Below are positions 1-7,059 of a DNA stretch of 7,840 bases, piece by piece (position 1 is the first letter of the stretch; every line of letters starts with the position of its first letter). The notes under the pieces were generated by a model, which saw only the letters and a program-made list of their open reading frames with translations, was not told the origin of the DNA and did not search any database. Made by a program: the position numbers and the translations under genes. Origin of the DNA: Clostridium sp. (GTDB lineage: Bacteria; Bacillota; Clostridia; Clostridiales; Clostridiaceae); contig JAAZGI010000432.1 in the NCBI GenBank assembly GCA_012511315.1, positions 1 to 7,840 of the forward strand. Direction: 5' to 3'.

Positions 1-212
1 GAGAAATTCAAGAGCCGTGCCTGACTCAAGGGGACTTTCGTTAACTAAGTTCTCTACAGCATCTTTGAGATAGTGAAGAAAAACAAGCTACATTCATATG
101 AGTGCAAACAGTTTTATGTCGAAGAGCTAGGCCAAAACAAACCGTCGAGAAGACTCAAGATTTCCTCCCTAAGTCAACTGAAATCTCAATTCATATTTGA
201 ATTAAAAAAAAT
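1..212 (+). pseudogene. IS66 transposase (TnpC) C-terminal remnant, multiply disrupted
   Basis: Frame 1 from base 49 reads VLYSIFEIVKKNKLHSYE and then EELGQNK. This matches VLYSIVETAKANKLHPYE and EELSQNK of the intact transposase end at 7632-7840, which is the conserved C-terminal tail of IS66 TnpC proteins. The reading frame is broken by TGA at 22-24 and by TAA at 46-48, where the intact copy has CAA (Gln). A 4-base deletion near 140-146 shifts the frame, after which the homology continues as EKTQDFLPKST. A final TGA at 198-200 replaces a CGA (Arg). No functional protein is possible. The 5' part lies outside the window. Confidence 0.78.
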
Positions 213-271
213 ATACCCTGCATAAATTAAAGCTACGAGTTTAATGAGATAGGGGTGTTTTACTCGTTCAA
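1..271 (+). mobile_element. Decayed 3' end of an IS66-family insertion sequence
   Basis: This stretch aligns by eye, base for base over long parts, with the reverse complement of the IS66-type end at 7570-7840. It covers the transposase C-terminus (1 to about 212), then a degenerate hairpin (about 211-260, arms ACCC/GGGGT with inner ATTAAA/TTTAAT), and a worn element tip near 268-272 (CGTTCAAC where the other copy reads CGCTTAC). The element began left of the window and its body is not visible. It lies in the opposite orientation to the right-hand copy, so both tips point inward. The many substitutions show a much older insertion. The exact right edge is uncertain by a few bases. Confidence 0.75.
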
Positions 272-441
272 CGAAACACATAATTGGAATGAATTCAATG
301 AATAGAGTTTTAATATTATTTAAGTGTAATTCCCAATTCTATCTAGAAAAGAACCTAACGAAATTAGCAGGAATGTTATCGAGTCCATTAAATAATATTC
401 ATAACTGAAGTTTATCTTTATCTGTGTTAAATATCTTTTCG
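272..441. other. AT-rich spacer with no recognisable gene
   Basis: This is the stretch between the decayed IS tip and the putative promoter of the first gene. I see no ORF with a ribosome-binding site, no tRNA-like fold and no convincing terminator. Weak complementary arms (AATTGG near 283 and CCAATT near 333) are separated by a long loop and look fortuitous. Confidence 0.5.
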
Positions 442-472
442 TTGCAGGTATTTAGGATATTAGTAGTATAAT
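442..472 (+). promoter_or_regulatory. Possible sigma-A promoter for the membrane-protein gene
   Basis: TTGCAG (442-447) could be a -35 box and TATAAT (467-472) is a perfect -10 box. The 19-base spacer is longer than the optimal 17, which lowers confidence. The -10 lies about 20 bases before the start codon at 492, so the transcript would have a very short leader that still includes the AAGGGG ribosome-binding site at 480-485. Confidence 0.4.
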
Positions 473-491
473 TAATCAAAAGGGGATTTAA

Positions 492-1301
492 ATGTTTACA
501 CTAGGAAGGAAAATAGATGTTTTTTATTTAACCAATAGGATTATAATCCTTTTGGCAATTGTTGTAGCTATCATAGGGTGGCTCATTACTGGAGAAGTAT
601 TGCTAGGAATGTATATAGGTGGTGGCTCTTTTTTAACCTGGGCACTGGCTAGAGAACTGGATCCCAAACACGAATTTTCTGCATTTCTTTGCGTTGCTTT
701 TTCATTATTGAACTTATACTATTTTAAGAGTTTTCAACTTTTGGAAATTTTTTGGATTATTTTATTAATGAGAACAGTTAGCGGAATAACAGGAAAAGCG
801 GTCACGTTTTTCGATATCTTTTCAGTGCTTGGGATGACGGTATATCTATCAATAAGCATGAAAAATGCAGTCTATTTGATTCCCTTTATTATAGCAATGG
901 TTTTTGTTAAAAAACTTAATGAAGACGGAAGGATGCCATTGGTTGCTAGTGGAATTGCCGCTGCTGCCTTTACGGTAGAGGTTATCTTTTTTAAATATCT
1001 GTCTGTTAATTTGAACGTTTTTACAAGGAAATTAAATATCCTGGTATTTGCTCTAATTATTTTATCATTTTTCTCTTGGCATTTAATATCCAAAGAAAAG
1101 GTCAAAGATGACCTTGGGAAAATTGTTCAAAGGTCAAAGGTGTTATTAAGTCAAATAGTATTTAGTGTGGCTGTACTTATAATTTATATTTCTGGGGAAA
1201 TAAGTATAAACAACTTAATTATTTATTTATCAGCAATAGCAGGCGTTTTCATTTATTGGATTGGGTATAAGCTATTTCAAGGCAGTCGGACTCATCAATG
1301 A
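492..1301 (+). CDS. Polytopic membrane protein of unknown function
   Basis: The gene encodes 269 residues, starting at ATG with AAGGGG six bases upstream and ending in TGA. The protein is almost wholly hydrophobic, with about nine or ten likely membrane segments. Clear ones lie near residues 17-34, 38-52, 62-80, 84-94, 108-120, 126-139, 150-168, 181-197, 217-235 and 242-260. A short polar stretch (TWALARELDPKHEFSA, about 49-64) sits after the second segment and a Lys/Asp-rich loop lies near 200-215. I recognise no catalytic motif or named family. No signal peptide is needed because the first segment would act as an anchor. The next gene begins about 150 bases downstream with no terminator visible between, so co-transcription is possible. 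The frame is intact, unlike several neighbours. Function is unassigned. Confidence 0.8.
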   Translation: MFTLGRKIDVFYLTNRIIILLAIVVAIIGWLITGEVLLGMYIGGGSFLTWALARELDPKHEFSAFLCVAFSLLNLYYFKSFQLLEIFWIILLMRTVSGITGKAVTFFDIFSVLGMTVYLSISMKNAVYLIPFIIAMVFVKKLNEDGRMPLVASGIAAAAFTVEVIFFKYLSVNLNVFTRKLNILVFALIILSFFSWHLISKEKVKDDLGKIVQRSKVLLSQIVFSVAVLIIYISGEISINNLIIYLSAIAGVFIYWIGYKLFQGSRTHQ

Positions 1302-1440
1302 TGACAGATTTTTTATAAATACAGTGATAAGTGAATTTCAGCCGTGGAAATTTAGTGGACTTTGAATGTCTGTATCAATAGATTAGAGCTGAAGGAGATA
1401 ATAAGGTAGGGAATAAATGTTGCACAGTGGATCATATCAA

Positions 1441-1446
1441 AAGGAG
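1441..1446 (+). promoter_or_regulatory. Ribosome-binding site that fixes the DUF2177 start
   Basis: AAGGAG lies seven bases before the ATG at 1454. The alternative in-frame ATG at 1427 would add nine polar residues and has no such site, so 1454 is preferred. Confidence 0.75.
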
Positions 1447-1453
1447 AAATCCA

Positions 1454-1849
1454 ATGATTAAGAGATATATTGTGATTTTATTAGTATTTTTAGTAATTGA
1501 TGCAGCTTGGTTGGGGTTAGTAGCGCCAAAGTTATATAAATCTCAAATAGGTCACTTGATGGCCGAGAAAACAAACTTATATGCAGCGCTAATTTTTTAC
1601 TTCATTTATGCACTAGCATTACTGGTTTTTATTGTTAATCCTTCAGTTGACAAACAATCTGTTATGCATGCATTAATCTATGGAGCCTTCTTAGGGTTTG
1701 TGATGTATGCTACCTATGACTTGACAAATCTTGCGACTTTAAAAGATTGGCCCATTTCCATCACAGTCATCGATTTGGTTTGGGGAACATTTGTTACAGG
1801 ATTAACCTCCGCCGCGGCCAGTAAAATTATTCAAACATTTAACTTTTAA
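1454..1849 (+). CDS. DUF2177 family small membrane protein
   Basis: The protein has 131 residues from the preferred ATG, a length usual for DUF2177. It opens with a hydrophobic segment containing the family-typical VFLVIDAAWLGLVAPKLY, followed by a GHLMAEK loop. Membrane segments follow near residues 1-21, 44-63, 72-88 and 104-121. The most diagnostic stretch is ATYDLTNLATLKDWPI (Asp89 starts DLTNLATL), then a conserved VIDLVWGTFVTG segment. The family is a four-helix inner-membrane protein of unknown biochemical role, so only the family call is secure. The stop codon lies 14 bases before the DAK2-DegV start with an SD in between, which suggests one transcription unit. The frame is intact. 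Confidence 0.88.
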   Translation: MIKRYIVILLVFLVIDAAWLGLVAPKLYKSQIGHLMAEKTNLYAALIFYFIYALALLVFIVNPSVDKQSVMHALIYGAFLGFVMYATYDLTNLATLKDWPISITVIDLVWGTFVTGLTSAAASKIIQTFNF

Positions 1850-1863
1850 GAAGGGGTAGCATT

Positions 1864-3630
1864 ATGGAAAGTAGAGATATGTTGAATAGCCACCAAATTT
1901 ATCATGGTATCATGACAGGCGCTGAGAAAATTATAGAAAATAGTGACCTTTTAAATGAGTCAAATGGCTTTCCGGTTCCGGATCGAGATACAGGTAATAA
2001 CCTCTCCTATTTGATGGAATATATTGGAAGGCAAGCTAAAAAATCCAATAATATAAATGAGATGATGGGAAGTGTTTCCAATGCTGCAATTATAGGTGCG
2101 AGGGGTAATTCAGGAGCGATTTTTTCTCAGTTTTTTACAGGCTTTGAAAACCAATCTCCTCGTGGGGAATCCATGGATTCAGAAACTCTGGTTTCATGCT
2201 TTAAAAGCGGATATGAGTATGCATATCACGCCATTAAAAACCCTGTAGAAGGAACCATCCTAACGGCCATGAGAAGTTTTGCAGATAGCTTTGAGCTGCT
2301 TTTAAAAAAGGAAGCTGATTTAAGGCAGGCTATAGATGGAGCATTTAAAACTTTAGTAGACACTGTCAAAGAAACGAAGTACACATTAAAGGCTCAGTCA
2401 AAGCTTCATGCAGAAGATGCTGGTGCGATAGCTTTTCTGTATTTTATTGAAGGGTTTTTAGAGATTATCATGTCAGATCGAATCATAACTGATAAGAGCT
2501 ATGCTGACCTGGGAAGAAACTTAGAAGTGTCTGTAGACTTTGAGCACAGTTTTGACACGGATTTAGCCTATAGGTTTTGTACAGAAGTATTAGTAAAGAA
2601 AAAAAATAGTTTCAATCGGACAGAACTTGAAGGTTTTATAGAGCCTTTGGGCGATAGTTTGGTAGTGAGTGAAAATAAAGAACTTCTACGGATACATGTT
2701 CATACAGATGAACCGAATGAAGTGGTAACGAAAATGACCTCCTACGGTTCCATATTAGAAGCAAAAGATGATGACATGGGAATGCATTACAGCTTGTTTC
2801 GATAGCATCCCGATGAAATTGCCTTGGTAATTGACACCATAGCAGACTTACCGGATGAAGAGTTTCCGGATTTTGTGTATCAACTTCCGATGACTCTAAT
2901 GGCAGACAAGGTTTCTTACCAAGATAAACGGACGGTGTATCCGGAACTACTGGATAAAAAAAGAATAAGCTCTTCTCAATTAAATAGGGAGCAGGTAAGA
3001 ACATTCTTGGAGCCAATCATTAAAAGACATAAGCATGTAGTTATTCTTACGGTATCTTCGAAAATGTCTGGATTGTATGAAAGATATGAGGAAGTAATTC
3101 AAAGTGATCCGGACTAAGTTACACTGATTGACACAAAATTAAATTCAGTTGCTCAAGGGTTGGTTGCACACAGAGCTATAGAATTAATGAGCCAAACAAA
3201 AGACCTTAAAGTGATTAAAGAAGAAATTGAAAGTGCGATTAGCCGCACCAAAATTTATGTGAGTATTCTAAATTTAGATGGAATGGTTAATTCAGGAAGA
3301 CTAAGTGAACGTATTGGATGGATCCTAAAAAAGAGTGGTTTTTTACCTCTCATTACCATAAATAAAGAAGGGGAAGGAACTGTTGAGGGATTGGCTTTTA
3401 ACAGAAAACAAAATGAAAAGTTATTTTATAAAAAAGCAGCAAGTATAAAGGATAAAATAGAATCCTATGCACTGGTTCATGCATATGCCCCAGAAAGAGT
3501 TCATGAAGCGGCTGAAAAACTCACAGAGATATTGGGTAAACCACCCCAATACATTGAAGGAATCTCGTCTGTTGTCATAAACTTTGCCGGCATTGGTAGT
3601 ATAGCTATTGGCTATACTTTAAAAGAATAA
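1864..3630 (+). pseudogene. DAK2-DegV fusion (fatty acid kinase-like), two in-frame stops
   Basis: One reading frame runs 588 codons plus a final TAA, about the size expected for clostridial DAK2-DegV fusions, but TAG at 2803-2805 (codon 314) and TAA at 3115-3117 (codon 418) interrupt it. The DAK2/FakA-like nucleotide-binding domain (about 8-205) shows PDRDTG (40-44, usually PDGDTG), GARGNSG (78-84), PVEGT and DAG motifs. The FakA-like middle domain (about 215-312) has GDSLVV and IHVHTDEP. The DegV/FakB-like fatty-acid-binding domain follows (about 318-588), with IDTIADLP, SSSQ near 369-372 and NSGRLSERIG. No frameshift is present, so homology continues straight through both stops. AAGGGG precedes the ATG by seven bases. 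In the intact family the DAK2 part would transfer phosphate from ATP to a DegV-bound fatty acid (known for separate FakA/FakB, inferred here). As written, only a 313-residue FakA-like fragment would be made efficiently. The first stop sits at the domain border, so a residual free FakA-like protein cannot be excluded. Confidence 0.85.
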
Positions 3631-3642
3631 AAGGAGCTAAAA

Positions 3643-4428
3643 ATGAAGATTTTAATATCCTATGGTGTTTTATTTTTGCTATTTGTAATCACCTTTCTGA
3701 TAGCAAAGAAAAGAGATAAGCATGATTATATCGATATTCTATGGGGATTAGGATTTGTAGCGACGGCTATAATATCTTTTATCATCACGGATCATCGATC
3801 AACAGTAGGGCTTATTCTTACTCTTTTAGTTACTGTTTGGGGACTTCGATTAGGCTACCATTTATTTAAAAGAAACGTAGGAAAGCCCGAAGATTCCCGA
3901 TACATTGATTTTAAAAAGAAGTACCGAAAAGACTATGATGGCGTATATTTCGATCTATATTTTTTCTATAGAATGTATCTCTTGCAATTCATATTAAATA
4001 CAGCAATCTCCTTCCCAGTTATTTATGTAAACATTACAAACAAAGTTCCGTTTAATGCCCTAACTGTAATAGGGTTGGTTCTTTGGGGTATAGGTTTCTA
4101 TTTTGAATCAGTGGGAGATGCTCAGTTAAAAAGATTTTTATCAAACCCCAAAAATAAAGGTAAACTGATGACAGAAGGCCTATGGAAATTTACAAGACAT
4201 CCAAATTATTTTGGAGAAGCAACTCAATGGTGGGGAATTTACATTATCGCCATTGCAGGCTTATCAAACTTATGGTTAATCTTTAGTCCCATTGTGATTA
4301 CAGTTCTTGTGCGTTATATTTCGGGCGTCCCTCTTTTAGAAAAGAAGTATGATGATAGAAAAAGAGAGGATTGGGAAGAATATAAAAGAGTTACCTCAAT
4401 TTTTGTTCCGATGCCACCTAAAAAGTAG
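3643..4428 (+). CDS. DUF1295 / steroid 5-alpha-reductase-like membrane protein
   Basis: The protein has 261 residues, with start ATG preceded by AAGGAG at 3631-3636 (spacing six). It begins 12 bases after the DegV frame ends, so it was probably translated from the same mRNA. Several membrane helices are visible near residues 2-20, 30-48, 52-71, 108-128, 135-155, 200-225. The family signature is LWKFTRHPNYFGEATQWWG with Arg185, His186, Pro187 and Asn188, followed by a terminal EKKYDDRKREDWEEYKR stretch. DUF1295 proteins share a fold with steroid 5-alpha-reductases and isoprenylcysteine methyltransferases. The RHPNY-type motif contributes to cofactor binding in those relatives, but the bacterial substrate is generally unknown. 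A lipid or isoprenoid substrate is an inference from fold and from the neighbouring fatty-acid-kinase-like gene. The frame is intact and ends in TAG. Confidence 0.9.
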   Translation: MKILISYGVLFLLFVITFLIAKKRDKHDYIDILWGLGFVATAIISFIITDHRSTVGLILTLLVTVWGLRLGYHLFKRNVGKPEDSRYIDFKKKYRKDYDGVYFDLYFFYRMYLLQFILNTAISFPVIYVNITNKVPFNALTVIGLVLWGIGFYFESVGDAQLKRFLSNPKNKGKLMTEGLWKFTRHPNYFGEATQWWGIYIIAIAGLSNLWLIFSPIVITVLVRYISGVPLLEKKYDDRKREDWEEYKRVTSIFVPMPPKK

Positions 4429-4578
4429 TACAAAGATTCTATACGAGATTAAAGCTTAATAAAGATAGTTAAAACGTTTATTGTGGAAATGCAATAATAG
4501 ATGGATAGGGCTTTAGTTTATTGTAACTAGCTTTTAACAGTTAATTGAATCTAGTAGAAAATTTATATCAATACAAGT
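4429..4578. other. AT-rich 3' spacer before the terminator
   Basis: There is no ORF with a ribosome-binding site and no RNA gene that I can recognise. It is probably the 3' untranslated tail of the upstream gene block. Confidence 0.5.
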
Positions 4579-4613
4579 AAAGCCTCCTATTAAGTTTTTT
4601 AGGAGGCTTTTTT
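4579..4613 (+). terminator. Intrinsic terminator of the upstream gene block
   Basis: A perfect 11-bp stem has left arm AAAGCCTCCTA at 4579-4589 and right arm TAGGAGGCTTT at 4600-4610. The loop is 10 bases and a T-run covers 4608-4613. It lies 150 bases after the DUF1295 stop and is the first strong terminator after 492. It is also the likely target motif for the adjacent intron remnant, since group IIC introns favour sites just after such hairpins. Confidence 0.92.
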
Positions 4614-4616
4614 CTA

Positions 4617-5030
4617 GTGCGCCTAGCCTGGGTGTAATCGAATAGTTGCTATAACGCAGTGGCCCGATAGCAAGAAAGACATTTTCAATAACAAGGGTGT
4701 CCATCGGGTGGTGGAATCTGAAGTAAGTAGGATAGCAAAACGATGGTCTTAGGGTTTAAATCACATATAAGCAGGGTGTCGGGTAAGGTCGCTAGATTAA
4801 AGCCCGATAACTGTCCGAAGAAAGACTGTGCAAATGTGGTTGATCGATGGAGGGAAAGGTTACACAACTTAACGGAGGAGATCTGTGGGGAACTATATGT
4901 TTAGGGTTAGCGATTTGCCCGGTTAGTAAACTTTATTGGGAGATAAAGCTGAACGTATAGAAATCAGATCGAGCTGAGGTATCGTAGAAATTCAGGGGGA
5001 AAGGTGGAGAAAAAGGTTGACGGTCGAATA
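4617..5030 (+). ncRNA. 5' fragment of a group IIC-type self-splicing intron
   Basis: The sequence begins GTGCGCC, matching the GUGYG 5' end of group II introns, four bases after the terminator T-run. Domain I landmarks recalled from the Oceanobacillus iheyensis group IIC intron appear in the right order. These are CTAGCCTGGGTGTAATCG just after the start, CAAGGGTGTCC then GTGGAATCTGAAG (4692-4723), GTGCAAATG-type linker sequence (about 4828-4836), and GGAGGGAAAGG followed by ACGGAGGAGATCTGTGG (4849-4888). A GCTGAGGTATCGTAG stretch (about 4974-4988) resembles the GTCATAGTA region that precedes the maturase ORF in full-length members. I see no intact reverse transcriptase and no domain V or VI downstream, so this is a 5'-only remnant. 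Group IIC introns are known to insert behind terminator hairpins, which agrees with the position here. The right edge is approximate. Confidence 0.8.
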
Positions 5031-5296
5031 GGGCAGATGGTGCTTACCCCAACCACAAAAGAGCAGTTGCTCGGAAGAGCTTACTCATTAGAAAAATATG
5101 GGAAATCATAGATAAACTGAATCGATTGAATGTCAATTTGTTACCTCTTTGAGTAAAATAGCGGGAAAGGAAGAAGGGACCAGATTGAAGAAATGTAATT
5201 ACATCGGTTCTCAGGATGCAATGCAAGAGATGAAAAATCCGACTGTCAGAAGATGGCTAAACAATGACACCAAATTTAAACATATAATTTTTTTCA
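5031..5296 (+). pseudogene. Degraded coding-like stretch, possibly maturase N-terminus debris
   Basis: An ATG at 5037 opens a short frame (VLTPTTKEQLLGRAYSLEKY and on) that stops at TAG 5109-5111. A second frame is open from 5116 to 5340 (TTG at 5149), reading EEGTRLKKCNYIGSQDAMQE and then VRRWLNN. The last part of that frame runs antisense into the lipoprotein gene, so its tail is probably fortuitous. Its place after intron domain I is where an intron-encoded protein would start, but I do not recognise reverse-transcriptase motifs. It could equally be unrelated junk left by a deletion. No clear ribosome-binding site serves either start. Confidence 0.25.
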
Positions 5297-5965
5297 TTAA
5301 GTTTCATCCGCTCCTAGGAATAATATTTTCGACGGTTTAATTGTAAAGGAGGAAATTTTATTGTTGTACTTAATTACTATTTTAATTGGAAGCTTTAAAA
5401 AATCTTTTGCTTTTTCCGGGGCAATGTCATCTTGCAAATATTTTCCAATATCACTAATTAACCCTTTTTCGGTTGATGAGCCGTTTTCCATACTGAATGG
5501 TTGATCTTTGTTAGTGCCAAAATAAAGAGTGTTTCTATTCTTATCTGTTAGTATTTCCGACCATTTTGGATCTAGTGATGCTGTTACCACGATATTTTCA
5601 ATTCTTTCATTAATTTTTGGAGTTATTACAAGCAGATAACTAATCAAATTCCTCCCATCAATTATTGACACTGCAGACTGTACATCAAAATTAAAAATTT
5701 GTGATGTTTCATCAAAACGAAATTTATCAAAGTCTTTAATATCAAAAACAGGATGAGTATTCTCCAAGGATGAGGAAGTGCTTTCACCATTAGTAGGGTT
5801 AATAGTAGTTTTCCCGGCCAATCCATCTTGATCAGGAGTTGTTGTGATTTGAGATGTTCCATTTGAATTACCAGAGATTGCAGTTGATTGAATTGTATCC
5901 TGCTTGTTATTGCAAGAAGAAAAAACTAACAAGAGACATAACACAAAAAGTGAGAAAGTTCTCAT
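5297..5965 (-). CDS. Secreted lipoprotein of unknown function
   Basis: The gene encodes 222 residues from the ATG at 5965, whose N-terminus MRTFSLFVLCLLLVFSSC is a lipoprotein signal peptide with lipobox FSSC, so Cys18 would be lipidated and the protein held on the outer face of the membrane. An upstream in-frame GTG at 5977 adds four residues, but the AAGAAGGA motif then lies only about one base away. The ATG has that motif about 13 bases upstream, so neither spacing is ideal. After Cys comes a low-complexity Ser/Thr/Asn/Gln-rich linker (about 19-65), typical of lipoprotein tethers. A globular part follows (about 70-222), including DIKDFDKFRFDETSQIFNF and a C-terminal region rich in Ile/Lys strands. 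I recognise no family. The gene stands alone on this strand between mobile-element remnants, and its frame is intact. Confidence 0.82.
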   Translation of the reverse strand: MRTFSLFVLCLLLVFSSCNNKQDTIQSTAISGNSNGTSQITTTPDQDGLAGKTTINPTNGESTSSSLENTHPVFDIKDFDKFRFDETSQIFNFDVQSAVSIIDGRNLISYLLVITPKINERIENIVVTASLDPKWSEILTDKNRNTLYFGTNKDQPFSMENGSSTEKGLISDIGKYLQDDIAPEKAKDFLKLPIKIVIKYNNKISSFTIKPSKILFLGADET

Positions 5966-6094
5966 TAAATAACTCACATCCTTCTTTAAAATAACTAACC
6001 TATCAAATTGTTTTGCAAAAATCTGATCTTTACACTTTTACCAACTTTTACTAACACCATGTACACATATCCCCCATGTAATATTTTCACCCTA

Positions 6095-6121
6095 AGTATA
6101 TAGTTTGTTTATAGATGTAAA
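6095..6121 (-). promoter_or_regulatory. Possible promoter for the lipoprotein gene
   Basis: Read on the - strand, TTTACA (6121-6116) is followed after 15 bases by TATACT (6100-6095). The boxes are good but the spacer is shorter than the usual 17. It would give a leader of about 120 bases before the lipoprotein start. Confidence 0.3.
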
Positions 6122-6150
6122 TCGATTAAATTGAAAATTAATAAAATAGC

Positions 6151-6160
6151 AACAATTGTT
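6151..6160. repeat. Perfect palindrome AACAATTGTT, possible operator
   Basis: This 10-base dyad lies between the two divergent transcription directions, where a repressor site would be expected. In AT-rich DNA such a palindrome can occur by chance, and no matching regulator gene is present in the window. Confidence 0.25.
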
Positions 6161-6230
6161 AGTTAATTTACATAAAATTAGTCTGGGTTTATTTGAACAG
6201 TCGAGAAAACAGTATCAAGCAATTTAAACC

Positions 6231-7013
6231 ATGTATTCAGACCGAGTTTGGAGGGAAGGCGATAAGGTTGTGAAAAAGAATGACCAAATGCGAGATATCC
6301 TATTGAAGCCGATTGATTGTGACTAACGTCAAATGGAAGTATTCATTGAAGATGATAAGGTACTATCCGGCCAGAAGTATTATTCATCAGCAGATGCCGA
6401 TATGTCCGACTTCGCAATAGGCTTTTATGAAATAATCTATAAAGAAATCTTAAAAGGCAAGCCCATCTTAGGGCAAAAAGGGTCCCTCAGAAATTCCGAA
6501 TTTGCCGGCGATACAATGAACAGCTTTAACACGATTGCGAATTGTACTCCAGGAGCGGGGAAATCCATTCGTCTGCGAACGGAAAAAGAAGAATGGCCCG
6601 AATATTTGAGGGTCTACCACTCTCAATATCATTGTCTGGCGAACTTCTGGATCCTGCCAATGGATATCGGTAGAACGACAAAAGGGAAATAGAATAAATC
6701 AATTAAACCGTTTAGTGATTATATGGATCGTTTTTTACAGTTAGTAAAATCTGAAGTCAGCTACACTGATCGTGACAGGGAGTATTTCAAATCCTTCAGT
6801 GGCTGGAATGATTTTGTCAGTAAGCATTTCCTTAATAGCTATTTGGACAATAAGCAACAGATTGATTTATATAGTTCTTTCGATGAAAAAGGAAGTGTTC
6901 ATTTCATTTCATGCGCTTTGAAAAATATAGAACGAAGGGCTACTTATATAGCTGAATCTGAGTATTCGGATGATTTGTGGGAGTACTTTGATGAGTTGAA
7001 GCTCTTTAGATGA
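6231..7013 (+). pseudogene. Hypothetical protein gene with in-frame stops
   Basis: A single frame can be read from ATG 6231 to TGA 7011-7013, broken by TAA at 6324-6326 and TAG at 6690-6692. The main part (ATG 6333 on) contains FAGDTMNSFNTI near its residues 57-68, then YHSQYHCLANFWILPMDIGRTTKGK just before the TAG. It resumes without frameshift as NKSIKPFSDYMDRFLQL. The GDTMNSF and YHxxxNFxxxP pairing recalls a group of uncharacterised Firmicutes proteins with no named activity, known to me only from memory. The segment before the TAA (MYSDRVWREGDKVVKKNDQM and on) may be a separate short leader ORF or the true N-terminus. No good ribosome-binding site precedes ATG 6231 or 6333. The recombinase gene starts 46 bases later, so the pair was likely one cargo/recombinase unit. 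Confidence 0.6.
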
Positions 7014-7047
7014 GAAAGATTCTGCAACATTTCGCACCCGTTTTTCC

Positions 7048-7052
7048 GGAGG
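7048..7052 (+). promoter_or_regulatory. Ribosome-binding site of the recombinase
   Basis: GGAGG lies seven bases before the ATG at 7060 and supports that start, which also leaves the usual short tail before the catalytic domain. Confidence 0.75.
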
Positions 7053-7059
7053 TCTTCCA

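Larger units (their letters stand above)
5978..6230. other. AT-rich divergent intergenic region
   Basis: This lies between the lipoprotein gene (leftward) and the broken hypothetical gene (rightward). It holds a leftward promoter candidate (6095-6121), a perfect 10-base palindrome AACAATTGTT at 6151-6160, and a weak rightward TTTACA (6167-6172) with TATTTG (6190-6195) 17 bases on. CCATGTA occurs twice (6058-6064 and 6074-6080). I see no gene in it. Confidence 0.45.

Noticed and set aside
12..33. GAGCCGTGCC-like start reminiscent of group II intron domain V
   Set aside because: The opposite arm of a domain V hairpin is missing, and the same bases align with the IS66 transposase tail of the right-hand copy.
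872..1105. 77-codon open frame on the - strand
   Set aside because: It lies wholly antisense to the intact membrane-protein gene, has no ribosome-binding site, and its composition mirrors the hydrophobic codons of the other strand.
2803..2805. TAG read as pyrrolysine
   Set aside because: Pyrrolysine is known mainly in methylamine methyltransferases, the codon lies in a domain linker rather than a catalytic site, and the same frame also has a TAA. No pyl genes are visible.
2636..3016. 126-codon open frame on the - strand
   Set aside because: It is antisense to the DAK2-DegV homology, which continues across this whole stretch on the + strand. The predicted protein resembles nothing and has no start signals.
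2824..3117. Separate DegV gene starting at TTG 2824
   Set aside because: There is no ribosome-binding site before it, the start cuts into the conserved DegV opening strand, and the frame ends prematurely at the TAA inside the DegV domain.
4685..5226. Two 60-codon open frames on the - strand (4685-4867 and 5044-5226)
   Set aside because: They lie opposite the structured intron RNA and its degraded tail, with no start signals and no recognisable protein features.
5662..5862. 66-codon open frame on the - strand in another phase
   Set aside because: It is a shadow inside the lipoprotein gene in a different reading phase on the same strand.
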